64,000 nt of DNA from Posidonia oceanica (Eukaryota > Streptophyta > Magnoliopsida > Alismatales > Posidoniaceae): assembly GCA_037176725.1 (NCBI GenBank), contig JAZBRS010000035.1, positions 44,650,001 through 44,714,000 of the forward strand, read 5' to 3'. Below the pieces are notes generated by a model. It worked only from the letters and a program-made list of their open reading frames with translations, searched no databases and was not told the origin of the DNA. The first letter of the stretch is position 1. Every line of letters begins with the position of its first letter. Shown one piece after another: positions 45,203 through 57,681 of the stretch. The translations under genes and the position numbers were made by a program.

Positions 45203-46748
45203 TATAGATATCTCATTTTCGCATTTCCCAAAGTTCATAGAGGATAAGAACTTCTGTGGCACCCAGATCACATAACTAAGGCTTAGTAACATATTTTTCC
45301 AGAGTTTTCATTATTTGCTTAAAAACAATGCTTGATTTTACTTGACTCAAGGTTGTTGGCTATGGCATAGCTAACGCACTCGGACTCGTGGCAAGTCCAA
45401 GTACCTTGAGCACACTTTACCCCACTCAAATCTGTGGCAGATTTGAGTTAAAGAAGTTGTTTTTATGATTTCGTGAGATCTTTGAAGTTTTCCGGGCTTT
45501 TATCGAGTTTTCTGGATCAAACTTAAATGACATGGTTAAAAATGCAAAAGTCTTAGCTAGTTGCCTCCCAGAGTGGCGACACAGCCAAACGCCTTTCAGA
45601 GGGGCGACTGGACTATGTGGGCGCCTGTGTGATAGGCGACTAGCACCATTTCTCTCTCCCCAACTTAAATATCAATATCCTGGGCATTAATATAACATAC
45701 GGGAATTTTATAAGCTATTATAACATTTTTCCGTAAATTATTGATATTCATGTAATTTCCTAGCATTTAATATATGGTATAACACATATATCATAAATGA
45801 AATAATGAAAGAAAAATGTAGAAAATCCTAAGTGGCTTCAAAACAATTATCTTGATTTTTAACACATTTTAATGTGCTAATCAAATCCCTAAAAATCAGA
45901 AACCAATCCCTTAGAATCTCCTAAAAATCAGAAACAAATATTTTAGTTGCTTGGAATAGTGCTATAGCTAGGCGCCACTATATGCGGCGACTAGCTGACG
46001 TGGACTCCGCTGACCTGGTCACGCAGTGTTTCCCCAGCATTTTCTACTATCTTTTCGAGAGATATTTGCCCTAGTCGCCTGCTTATGTGGCGACTAACCC
46101 TAAATATCAAATTTCTTCTAGAAGCTTCTAGAACCCTAAAATTTGCCCTAGTGCATGAGGAGGGCCGATTTTTTGGGTTTGGGAGGCCACAGTTAGAAAG
46201 AGAGAGAGTCATCTTCTAAGAGAGAAACCCTAGCCTCCATTATCGATCCCAGAGATCACCACGTTCGACTTCAAGCCTAGAGATCTCGACCATAGCCGGA
46301 GCTCCAACCATGCCTCCACTTCCTTACTCCACTGTTACAACACGAGGGTGAGGGGAGTGTCTTCCTCCAATCTTTTTCATTTCATTATTGCATTCCTTAA
46401 CATAGGACCCATAGTATATGCATGCGGGGAACAACCCCCAGTTAGTATTAGATTCATTTGTTCATATTATTCTTTGTCATTTCTTATTATCATTTACTAC
46501 ACACAAACTTATCTAGATCTCTTATTTTTATTTGTTTTGAAGGAAAAGGAAAATGCTCATGTAACACGAGGAAGCCATTGGATGACATCTTGCCTTTGAT
46601 CCGATGAACCGAGTACCCACATCATCTACATCTCCTAGGCGCCTTGTCCACTAATTGATAAGTGGCGATCACAACAAAGTTAACAACGTCGTGGAAGCAT
46701 TGTTATCTTCATCCATACACCCCCCCAATCCACATCCACAGATCTGGC
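45203..46748 (+). repeat. 5' LTR of element E (1546 bp)
   Basis: Holds TAGTCGCC/GGCGACTA hairpin (46072-46096) and a four-unit heat-shock element, but the stretch with the TATA box seen in the 3' LTR is missing after 46134. Confidence 0.92.
46116..46133 (+). promoter_or_regulatory. Heat-shock element, 5' LTR of E (TATA lost)
   Basis: TTCTAGAAGCTTCTAGAA gives four triplets in perfect phase. The fifth TTC and the TATA box of the 3' copy are absent, so this promoter is probably damaged. Confidence 0.8.
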
Positions 46749-46752
46749 GATC

Positions 46753-46771
46753 ACGGTGGGACCGGCTTTAG
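46753..46771 (+). promoter_or_regulatory. Primer-binding-like site of element E
   Basis: TGGCGATCACGGTGGGACC four bases after the LTR end; same as C apart from small changes. Confidence 0.6.
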
Positions 46772-48114
46772 CCAACCTTCTGTGCTACATGAGTTTTTTC
46801 TTTCCTTCCTTCCTTCATTTATTTCTTTAGATGTAGTTGTTTTTCTTAGTTGTTTTCGATTTAGGAGGCCGTGTGCCTAGGTTTTTCACAACTCCTAAAC
46901 CCTATAGTGTTTTCTATCATTAGAATAGTTTTCCTAACCCAACCACCTTGATCTTAAGGCAAGAAGTCTCGTTAGCACTTTGAGGCAACGACAACCTCCT
47001 GTCTAGGGTCGTAGAGGGTTGGATTACTACTATTCTGAAAAACAAAGAACTCCGGTTTCCAGCCGCCTATTAATCTAGCGCCTGAGCAAGTCGCAGTGCA
47101 CTGCGGCGACCTCTCCAGACACACCTATTACAAGCGACTGGATCTGGGTTTTAATTTCAGTGTAGATCATTTATTATTTTCAGTAGCCTGTGTTGTTTTT
47201 CTTTTAGATCTGCAGTAGCTTAACAAACTGATTAACATCCTGTTCACTATAATTTTAGTTTTTTATTTGGATTTTAGGTTTGTATGTGTCCACCCTTAAG
47301 GTGGAAACTATTTTGTTGATATTAAAGTTAAAGTTCCTTAAGAAATCCTTTCCCTAACTAAAATAATCAAACAGAGCGAACCAGGCTAGTGCAAGTCGCT
47401 CACCCATACTCTATTTGGTTAGGATAGTTAGGTTAAGAACTCAAGGTGTCCTAGGGTTTTATTTTTGACTCCTCCTCCTCCTTAAGTCAAAAATAATCCT
47501 TAGTAGATACTTGATACTTTAATATTCGTTGTTTATTTACTGTTTTGTGGTTTGATAAGGGCCGATCTTAAGGACAGAATCGTAGGTGGTGGGCTCCTCT
47601 TTAGAGAGACAAACCCGCCGCCTAGGCCCTCTTAGTAGACCTTGAACGAAGGTCAAAGAGTGGTACTCATAAGCCAAAAATCCCATTAATTGTGAACATG
47701 TAGGTTTAATTAACTGATTAATTATTCACTTCAACAAAAAAAATCTGCGATCTATCTGAAACTTGCACCATTTCATCTTCCTATTTATTGCACGGTCTGT
47801 CCAGAATAGACCTTGGCTGCTAAAAGAATAGGGCTTAAGCCGCCTGTTCAGAAGGCGTCTCGCTCAGTCACCCTTTCAAACGACGACTTGTTTGGTCGCT
47901 TGACTTACAGGCGACGGCGGGGTAGACGTTCTGTTCCAGTGTGCATTGTTTGTAGGGATTTAACTGTCACCATTAACAGGTTGCAAGAACACCAGAATAG
48001 GAACTGTTTACTATTCTATTTTTACTTTCATCGAGTCTATATTAAGTAGTGTCATTGAGTCTGTAATTTCTTTTTTCAAGTTTTCTGAAATAATTTAAAA
48101 GACAACCTTGCACA
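46772..48114 (+). other. 5' leader of element E
   Basis: No gene. Contains a 14-bp palindrome CGCAGTGCACTGCG (47092-47105) and GTCGC/GCGAC arms at 47895-47915. It is conserved with the leader of C, including CTTAAGGTGGAAACTATT near 47295. Confidence 0.65.
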
Positions 48115-50733
48115 ATGGAGCTTTATCGACCAAATCAAGAGCGCATCAATGTGACATCTGCCTCGACTTCAACTTCACAGGCACAAGAGCTAGAAACTCC
48201 CAACTTTGCACAAGGAGTCGAAGGAGAGAGAGGAATAAGCCACTCCCAAACATGGAGTACCTCGTTTGTGCACATGCTTCTCGAAGTAACCTCCCCAGTA
48301 GTGCCGCCTACATCAACCGCTTCCTATCTGTCTAAGGAAGCGACTAATGAGATCTACCAACTCTTGGCACAGCACCACCATCCCTCATTTAGGAGCCTAC
48401 AAACCTCATCCGTCCACCAACCTTTTTTCCTAAACCCTCACCAAAACCTACTAATCACGCCCACTCACACATACACCACGCCACTAAACCCCACGGTAAA
48501 CTTCCCTACCCAAGGTTCATTCACACAATACCACGCAATACCAACCTATCATTCCATGCATCAAACCATGCCATCATACACAACCTACCAACAACCACAA
48601 TATCCTGGGACATCATACCAACCACAGTATCCTGGAATAACACACTCACCACAACCTCCTGCTAACACACAATCATATTACACTCCACATCAATCCCTAC
48701 CATTCTCTCCACCATACGACCTTCTATCGCCACCATTCCACCAAAATCATGGGCACCTAAACTAGGGACAACAAGCCATGCCAGGACAGGACATCAAAAG
48801 AATGATCTCAGAAGCACTCACAAAGGCAGGGGTTACACATAAAACACCAATAGGGTTTGACACTTCTAAATTTCCTCATTTTGTTCTTCCAACTGGATTC
48901 AAAATGCCAAAGATGAGGAAATACAGTGGAACAGAGGATCCAAGAGGCCATCTAGCCACATTTACTATGGATGCTCTACCCTATCAGTATGATAATGGGC
49001 TTACTATCTACCTCTTCTTCAAAAGCTTGGAAGGAGAAGCACTGGGATGGTTCAACATGCTCACAGTATATGATCTCAGTAGCTTCAAGATGGTCTAGGA
49101 AAAATTTCTGCTCCAATGTGGCCATCGCATCCAGCACGAGCCTATAATGAGTGACCTCCTCGTTGAGAGGATGAAACCTAATGAGGAGTTCGCTACTTTT
49201 GCAAGCAGATGGAGAGACATGATTGTAAGGTCCAAATGCTACATCTCAGAGAGTCAGGCAGTTGAGATCATTTCGCAAAACACTACAGGAGCTCCTAGAA
49301 TAGGGCTGCTGATTAGTGACCTTCAAACGTACCCTCAACTGTACGAGCGTGCTGCTAGAGTCCTCCATCACAAAGAAGAGCTACCATTCTTGGAATCCGA
49401 AGGAAGGGGTAAGAAGAAGACCTCTAGCTATACACTTGAAGGCGTCACTGGTGTCATGGCCCGAGTTTCAATTCAGTAGAGGCAGAAAGGGCAAAGAAAC
49501 CCCCAATATCAGTCTGGGCAATTGTTTCTGGCTCAAGGGCAACCAGCACAGTACTAGGGGCAGTTAGTGCAGCCAATACAGCATCAACAACAACCGCCAC
49601 CTGACTACTCGGTACATGTCCAGCAAGGATGGACAAATAATGCATACCAGGGGCAACAACAAGGGCAAGGGAGCTACCACAGCATCCCTCTACCAGGAAA
49701 CTACAAGGGCCCTCAAAGGCAAAGCTACCTGCCGCTTCCTGAATCAATCCCTGATACATTCAGGATGCTGGTTGAAAGTGGAGATCTGTGACTCCCTGAA
49801 CCTAGGCCAAGTTTTTCAAATGCTGATATGTCCAAGCATTGCCCTTATCATCAAAACCATGGGCACACCCTTGAAGACTATTTCACTGTCAAAGATAAAA
49901 TACATAATCTTAATGACAAAGGTGAAATCATGTGGTCCGAGCTTAAAGCCAGACTAAAGGCAGCTCAAGAAGGACAATGATGCGAATACATCAAGAGCTC
50001 GTGTTCAACCATCGTGTTCAACCATCGGGTGGCTCACACGGATGCAGATATCATCCTATCAGCTGCTCGGTCTGAATTGGCATCCATCTAGTGCATACAG
50101 GCATATCCAGAACAAAGCCCATCAAGCAAAGAGGACATTGATCCTAAGGCACCCTCCACACCTACTCTGAATACTCAAGACATGATCGAAGAAGACTGGC
50201 CACCCACTTATGATGAGTATGTTGACATGGACTGGTGCGATGAGAAGGCAATAGACTCTCAGATGCTCCAGGACTTAATAGAAGAAGACTAGTCGCCCAT
50301 CTACGATGAATATGCAGATTCAGACTGGTATGACATACTCAACTTGCCACTCCCAACAGCACAAGCAAGAATTGATCCTCCTCCCAAGCCGCTCGATCCT
50401 ACAAGAGGACACACTAGGGGCAGTCATGAACACTATGTTCATGAAGGAGAGGTTAATACAGAGCACACTAGTGGTCGTACTTCAAAAGGAGGAGGAAATC
50501 TGATAGCCTCACTCCAAGACAAAGCCAACAGGGACACTGTACAAGGAACGGGTCAGAATGAGTCCGACTCTGACTCTCTGAAGGCAAGGACTGGGTGCAA
50601 ACCAAAAGAAAGACAAGAATATGTGCCACAAGCACCTGACTACTACATGCCAAGGGCAGACTTCCACAGTCACCCCTCAAGTAAGCCCCCTCATCTGGGA
50701 AAGGACGTGCGAAATTCCACTGAACCCGACTAA
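48115..50733 (+). pseudogene. Element E gag-type frame, 873 codons with eight in-frame stops and no net frameshift
   Basis: ATG at 48115. Residues 1-220 are a Ser/Thr/Pro/Gln-rich linker; then the gag core (FPHFVLPTGFKMPKMRKYSG, GHLATFTMDALPYQ, FFKSLEGEALGWFN, ERMKPNEEFATFASRWRDM, YPQLYERAARVLHHKEELPF), a Gln-rich stretch, a Tat-type gag tail CPYHQNHGHTLEDY, and an acidic tail with repeated EEDWPPTYDEY-like units. Stops: 48763, 49096, 49477, 49555, 50089, 50290 (all TAG), 49789 and 49978 (TGA). C has Gln at several of these. TAG 50290 also occurs in C, so the master copy may have had it. Particle formation would need another element's gag. Confidence 0.88.
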
Positions 50734-53203
50734 GGGCAGTGGTTAATTCAATTAAAACTTGTAAATAAGACTTTTTCCTTTCCGTACTCTGTTTTCCTTT
50801 TTGTTCTTTATTTATCTCTAATATTAAGTTAGACTATAAAAATAAATAATAAAAATGACTGATGAGTGTGGACCATACCCAACAATTTAGAGCATTAAGC
50901 AGAATTGCCAAAATATTACCTAAGGTTCCTATGCAGAGACCGTAACATCCAGGGAAGGTCCAACCACTGGTTGTAACAACCTAAAGGCATCTTTAGATCC
51001 GTGGGAGTTACATACGGTACACCCTTAATTAGCATGCCAAAATCTAGTCCTAGCCAAGGAAGGAAACTTGTATCCCAAGTAGAAAAGAAGCTGAACAACT
51101 AGGGTAACCTCAACCTTTTCCTGTCTGCACATACACTTGCACGGGGAGGTAAGAGAAAGGCAAGCTCGGAGCAAAGGCTAACTGGTATGAGCCGTTTGCC
51201 AAATAAAGCGCCCAGAAAAGAAGGCAGCAAAGAAGCTATCCAAATAAGAGAGGAAACAAGGCAGCAAAGAAGCTGTCCAAGTGAGAAAAAGCAATAAAAA
51301 GACTGTCCAAAAGATAATAAAAGAGGTTAGCAAAGAGCTGTCCAAAGAGTGAAAAGAAGGCAGCAAAGAAAGCTGTCCATAAAAACCAAGAAAAGAATCC
51401 TAGAAAATTAAAAGCCGCAAAACCTGGCAAGCGGAACTCACACTTAAACCAAAGTCAAGAGCTTACTCTACTTCAAACCTCCTCTACCTATCTCACTCAC
51501 AAACAAGGGGCAGGGAATCCTAGAAGTTCAAGGACTGAGTAAATAAAGGAGACAACAATCAAACTAAGGCTAGTATAAGGTCCCAAGTTCTCAAAAGACA
51601 AGGCATGTTAGAAGGGAAAAGTTCTCTCACCCTAGATAATATAAGGCAATACTGCAAAAATCTGTAAGTAGATAGTTGTGACTGAACTCATCAATCCCAA
51701 AAAAAAAATCAGAAAATCCCAAAATACCAAAAAAATTAGATAATCCCAAAATTCAAAAAATCAGAAAATCCCAAATACCAAAAATCAAAAAACCCGAAAC
51801 AGCAAAAAAAAAATCAGAAAATCCCAAAATACCAAAAATTAAAAAAACCCAAAATAGAAAAAAATCAGAAAATCAAAAATACCAAAAAATCATAAAATCA
51901 CAATATTCAAAAAATTAGAAAATCCAAGAAAACCAACTAAAGAAAAGCACCATCCACCCTACATACAAGTGAAAACTTAGTAAGTAGGAAAACTGGAATT
52001 AGTCTGGCTGGTGATGCAACAATCGTTTCACCATAGATTTGGGGATAACGTCCTATTCAAGCGTATCACACGGCTTGGATGCGTTTTCTCAACAAAGACA
52101 TCGCTTCTGCAATAATCTTTAGAGCATCTACGGATGACTCACAATCGGCGTCTACTAGGCTCCGATTTTCCATCTCACTGCTGAGGCCAAGACTAATTCC
52201 CTCCACCTAGTTCTCAAGCATGTTGATTAAGGGATTACTTTATCTCCTATACAGGTATAACTTAGTCAATCTCCCTAGGAACTGGGAAAGGTTCACCTGT
52301 GATTACTAACATCTTTTGTTAAGTGTGCAGGTACAAAGCTTACAACATAAGGAATGTGCTCACGCTTAAGGGGCTCATATAGTGTGCAAAGGCATACACA
52401 CTTTGACTAAAAGGCAAACCCCGGTTTGGCAAAGGAAGGGTTCACTCCCTCACCCGATTCTTTAATCATAGAACTCCATTATTTGCCAAATCAAGCTGTG
52501 GGACGACGGTCCTTTCCTGAGAGTACCGGTCGTACTCAAGGACGGAAAACACTTGACCACAACAAATTGCATTCATTCATTTCGCATATGTCCATTTGGT
52601 TTGGGACCAACCGTACCCTGCCGGCCTAACTTAGCATATGGACCATTCATTGCATCGTATGTTGCATTTGCATTTGTCTGCTTGAATCATGCATCCATGC
52701 ATTTTCTCATATCATTGGAAGTGGAGCACAGATGGAGCCAAATGACCTTCTAGAGTGTTAGAAACCCTTAGGACATGTGATTCTCCTAGAGCCAACCTAG
52801 TTCCTACCAATCCTTCTATCAATTCCAATCCGAGTAAAATCTCAAACAAGATGTCATAAGAGCACTCCTTTTCGATCGTGTAAGGGTCACGCCCTACGAT
52901 CTCCTCCTTAGCTTCTTCCCCGTTGAAGTATACCTCTACATGGTTGACAAGTCTTGACATCGGCTGCGACACACAGCACCGACTTGACCCCTCCATGCCT
53001 GAGTCTTCAATATGACGATAATTAATCGAACCACTCAGCCGTTCGGCAATCTCCCAACACTGAGTCAGTTCACCCCTTCTTCCTTTTTATTTATCTTTTT
53101 TCATCCCTAGTGGCGGATTGTTTGAAACGGAGCTCCCCTTTTCAGGAAATGCTCAATGGGACATTTGTTCTTACGTTAGACCTGATCTTGTCCCACGATC
53201 AAC
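50734..53203 (+). other. Non-coding 3' internal region of element E
   Basis: No gene supported. Tandem GGCAGCAAAGAAGCTGTCCA-type units lie at 51225-51385, an A-rich AAAATCCCAAAATACC simple block at 51690-51930. The last kilobase is well conserved with C, so it may hold RNA signals. Confidence 0.65.
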
Positions 53204-53219
53204 TCCAAAGAGGGGCATC
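53204..53219 (+). promoter_or_regulatory. Polypurine tract of element E
   Basis: TCCAAAGAGGGGCATC directly before the 3' LTR; core shared with the Tat elements. Confidence 0.85.
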
Positions 53220-54774
53220 TATAGATATCCGTTCATAGAGGACAGGAACTTCAGAGTTACCCAGATCATATAACTAAGGCTTAATAACATATTTTTCTGG
53301 AGTTTTCATGATTTGCTTAAAAACAATGCTTGATTTTACTTGACTCAAGGTTGTTGGCTGTGGCATAGCTAACGCACTCATACTCGTGGCATGTCCGAGT
53401 ACCTTGAACACACTTTACCTCAATCAAATCCGTGGCAGATTTGAGTTAAAGAAGTTGTTTTTATGATTTCATGAGATCTTTGAAGTTTTCTGGGCTTTTA
53501 TCAAGTTTTCTGGATCAAACTTAAAAGACAAGGTTAAAAATGCAAAAGACTTAGCTAGTTGCCTCCCAGAGTGGCGACACAACCAGACGCCTTTCAAAGG
53601 GGCAACTGGACTTTGTAAGTGCCTGTGTGACAAGCGACTAGCACCATTTCTCTCTCTAGCTTAAATATCAATATTCTAGGCATTAATATAACATATGTGA
53701 ATTTTATAAGCTATTATAACATTTTTCCGTAAATTATTGATATTCATGTGATTTCCTAGCATTTAATATATGGTATAACATATATCATAAATGAAATAAT
53801 GAAAGAACAATCTAGAAAATCCTAGGTGGCTTCAAAACAAATATCTTGATTTTTAACACGTTTTAATGTGCTAATCAAATCCCTAAAAATCAGAAACCAA
53901 TCCCTTAGAATCTCCTAAAAATCAGAAACAAATATTTTAGTTGCCTGGAATAGTGCTACAGCTAGGCGCCACTATATGCAGCGACTAGCTAACGTAGACT
54001 CCGCTGACTTGGTCACACGATGTTTCCTTGTCATTTTCAACTATCTTTTCAGGAGATATTTGCCCAAGTCGCCTGCCTATGCTGCGACTAACCCAAAATA
54101 TCAATTTTCTTCTAGAAGCTTCTAGAACCTTCCTAGCTTTGAGCCACCTATGTCCCACAAACCTATAAATAGCCCCCATGAGTCAGTGCATGAGGAGGGC
54201 CGATTTCTAGTGTTTGGGAGGCCACCGTTAGAAAGAAAGAGAGTCATATTCTAAGAGAGACCCTAGCCTCCATTATCGATCCTAGAGATCACCACGTCCC
54301 AACTTCGATTCCAGTGATCTCGAGCATAGCCGGAGCTCCAACTGTGCCTCCACTTCCTTACTCCACTGCATACAACACGAGGGTGAAGGGTGTATCTTCC
54401 TCCAATCTTTTTCATTTCATTATTGCATTCCTTAACATAGGACCCATAGCATATGTGTGCGGGAACAACCCCCGGTTAGTATTAGATTCATTTGTTCATA
54501 TTATTCTCTGTCATTTCTTATTATCATTTACTACACACAAACTTATCTAGATCTCTTATTTTTATTTGTTTTGAAGGAAAAGGAAAACGCTCACGTAACA
54601 CGAGGAAGCCACTGGACGACACCCTTCCGTCTATCTAGTGAATCGAGTACCCATATCATCTACATCGCCCCGGCGCCTTGTCCGCTCTTTGATAAGTGGC
54701 GATTACAACAAAGTTAACAACGTCGTGGAAGCATTGTTATCTTCATCCAAACACCCCCCAAATCCACATCCACA
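53220..54774 (+). repeat. 3' LTR of element E (1555 bp)
   Basis: Starts TATAGATATCCGTTCATAG (short deletion compared with the 5' LTR) and ends AATCCACATCCACA. Retains the intact promoter block. Confidence 0.92.
54110..54172 (+). promoter_or_regulatory. Heat-shock element and TATA box, 3' LTR of E
   Basis: Five triplets TTC/GAA/TTC/GAA/TTC at 54110, 54115, 54120, 54125, 54130, then CTATAAATAG at 54163-54172, 30 bases on. Spacing equals that of C. Confidence 0.87.
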
Positions 54775-55308
54775 ATAACCTCTGTCTCTTCTTCGACGTG
54801 GAGGTTAGGGCCTTCTGGATCGTCGTCGTAGGGCTGGAATTCAGGCAATGGTTCATCATTCTCATCTTCGCCTGTATCATCCTCCACTCCATATGCAATG
54901 AGTTCTGAGAGGATCTCCTTCTCAAAGGTTGGGTCTGTAATATCGAAGGAGTGTATATGTTCCGCTTCTTGGCCCTGGTGACACTTCAGGATGGTCATGC
55001 TCGCCCAAGTGTTTCTATATCCTCGGTGTGCGACCTCTGCTCTAGCAGTCTCCTCTGCCTATTCTGCTACTAATGTCACTGCTTGGGCTGCTGTCTGGGC
55101 TGTTGCCTGTGCTGCTGCCTGCGTTGCTATCTATGTTGCTATTTCCTCCTCCGCATTTTCTGATGTACTTGTAGGGAGTATATTGGACTGGTGGTTGATC
55201 TGTGTACTGCTGCTTGCTACACTGCCTGCGTGGGGCATGTGCTACACAAGCCATCTAGACCCGCCTCTCGGCTGTAAAGAGATTAACTCATCTGGTCTAG
55301 TGGGGGTC
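54775..55308 (-). pseudogene. Element 3 polyprotein, acidic linker fragment
   Basis: Minus strand MTILKCHQGQEAEHIHSFDI, EKEILSELIAYGVEDD and PDDDPEGPNL-type acidic text match element 1 at about 1755-1980. Further upstream PDELISLQPRGGSRWLV is followed by a stop; the Ser/Ala/Gln-rich stretch is poorly kept. It is cut by LTR F at 55308. Confidence 0.88.
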
Positions 55309-57681
55309 TGTGACCGCCCTCTGCTCGACTGAATCCAGGGAGGAGAACTTGACTCGAAAACACCGAGAAAACTAGCGAAGAATGCATGGAAAATAAAATG
55401 AAAGACATGGAGTCGCCACCTAATCTATTAAAAATGGGAAGACTAGGAAAATAGTGTAAAGCATGCAAGAAGACTCATGCAATTTAAAAGATGCTAATTT
55501 GATCCAAATGTGTATGACACAAGGTCAATGCGGTCCAGAGAAAGAGTAAGGACTCCTATTACACGTGGGGAAGGTATTAAGCACCTCCGACACACCCGAG
55601 GAAGTCAGTCTTTCTTGGCTAATTTGATCTTGTGTGGCAAATGTTGGCAAATAAATGCCAGTTTATATTCGACCTAAAACAGTATGTAAGATGCAATTAT
55701 AAACCATGCAAAGCTTAGCAAACCATGTTAAAGCGACTAATTAGAATCAAAGCACTACAAATAGATGATAAACATACTAGAGAAACATAATTGAAACCAG
55801 AATGATTCAAATAAACAATGCAAAGGGCAGCAAAGAGGTGGCTCTGTCCACTGTTTGAGTTCCTGTCTGGGTCGCCACCCTGATTAGCGATAGTGCAAGT
55901 CACTGGATGGACCAGCAATGCACATGTCACCCCTCAGTACGGCGCCAGAGCTTGTTGCTGCTTGGATAGGCAGCTGAAACCATTACAGATAGTGACATTC
56001 ATGGCCATAAAAGAGCTATGTAAATTATGCGAAGCTTGAAACTAAAATCACAGAAGTAAAGACGGCATATCAAGGATCAAAGCCATGTAACTACTTTGCA
56101 AAATAGAAACATAGTTCGCAAGATACAGCGGCCTAAAGATCAGCTAGTGGACTGTCAAGAAACACAGTTCAGTCGCCGATTGGAGCGGCGGTTCAACTGG
56201 TAGTCCAGAGGCCAACTTCCACGACCAAAGCTTGCATCCACAGCATTGTAAGCTAACAATTAAATACATGATCATAAAGACCAGTCATCCATGAACACAG
56301 ACAAACAGAAATCAAGCGAAATGGTGGTCTGAGCTACACAGAGCAAGGGTTCAAAAATCGACTGGTGAACTGGCAGGTGAGTCGCCGGTTGGAGCGGCGG
56401 ATCAACTGGCAGTTTAGGGGCCGAGCTTCTCCACCAGAGCACGCGATGCAGACAGGGCCTAAAATCTGGGAAATGATTGGAAAAGCACGACGGCATTCCC
56501 ACGATCGCAACCACACTTTCTGTATGGAAAACAATGGCTTGGATCGCTCCACCCACCTCCTCTGTTTTACGCCGTCAGCGTTCGTCGAGTGCTGGCCACA
56601 TGAGCGGCCGACGACCCAACGAAGTGACTGTGAAGCACCGTGGGGACGAGGAGGAGGTGAGGAGTGTCCATCGGCAGAAGGTAGTGGCAGGCACCTCTTT
56701 CCTGCCCCCGCCGGCGACTCACTAGCGTTGCCGCAACTCGTCGGCCGAAGGGGCGGTCGAGCATGCAAGGAGGGCGTCGGACTAGCTGGACGTGGAAGGA
56801 AGAGGTTCGAGAATGTTCCTAGATCCTCAAGTGTGCAAATAGGTGAGAGTCTTCACCTCTGTAGCTCACTAGAGATGGCAGCCGGACGTGAGGAAAATGA
56901 CCGGAAGCAAGCTCGTGTGGCAACTGCGGGCATGGCTGGCTCTGGGATCACTCGGGATCTCTCAGAAGCGCACGAGGGAGCTCTGGGATTCTCTCAGGGA
57001 TATCGAATTCTCACTGGGAGCTCTGGAATGGGCGTGCAGTGATTGGGTGTGATGGGTTGACTGTGGAGGCTCCCGGTTTTGTTCTGGCGACGTCTGGCAA
57101 GAAGGACAGTGGCAGGGACATGCCCTAGAGCTCGCAGCGGGATGGCGTGCACATCGAGCGAGCTCAGTGGTAGGCGTGCTCTGCGAGGGCATGGCATGCA
57201 TGTCGTGAGGATGGGCGGCAAGGTGGTGGCCGGTAGAGTCCAAACGAGCGTGCGTCGAGAGAATTTCACAGTGAGTCGCCCGTCTCGATGGCGCCAAACC
57301 TAGTTGCCACTATGAGAGGCGACAGTACTTAACCACCGCTTGGACTGGCGACAGCACGTGAGATCCAGTGGGCCGGGCCAACTGGGCTTGGGATTTGGGC
57401 ATTGAGTTTGAATTGTTTTGAGGCTTGGGTAATGGGCTTATGATAGGCTGGAAATGGGCTTAGGGTTTGATGGCTTTAAATGAGCTTTTAGGTTTGAAAT
57501 GATTTGTAGGATTTGAAATGGGGTTTAGGATTTGGATTTGGTTAGGTTGGGCTTAGGACTTGGAATTTGATTTTTGGGTTTGGAATAAGGTTTAGGTGGA
57601 GGTTTTGGTCGAGTCATGCCGCAATCCGAGTGAGCATCTAGAGATCCTCCAACGAATGGCTGTCAAAATGGGGTGTCTACA
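55309..57681 (-). repeat. 3' LTR of element F (Tat-related, 2373 bp)
   Basis: Minus-strand start TGTAGACACCCCATTTTGAC (57681), end near GCGGTCACA (55309). It has the Tat signature box (55551-55600, reversed) and GAGTCGCCA (55410-55418), but is less than half as long as the other Tat LTRs. Hairpins CGCCG/CGGCG with loop attggag or gttggag at 56174-56190 and 56383-56399 recall the GTCGCC motifs of C/E. The exact 55309 edge is inferred from the break in element 3. Confidence 0.8.

Larger units (their letters stand above)
45203..54774 (+). mobile_element. Element E: gag-only non-autonomous LTR retrotransposon, complete (9572 bp)
   Basis: LTRs 45203-46748 and 53220-54774 with TATAGAT start (TGTAGAT in C, so one G-to-A change shared by both LTRs) and CACATCCACA end; primer site 46753; gag 48115-50733; polypurine tract 53204-53219; ATAAC duplication. 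It is the same family as C but in opposite orientation in the same host element. No pol domain. Confidence 0.92.

Noticed and set aside
52426..52629. 67-codon frame also open in element C (31816-32019)
   Set aside because: No ATG in either copy and many amino-acid differences; likely chance.
56365..57042. 225-codon frame in LTR F
   Set aside because: Lies inside an LTR on the strand opposite to the element, GC-rich, no recognisable domain.
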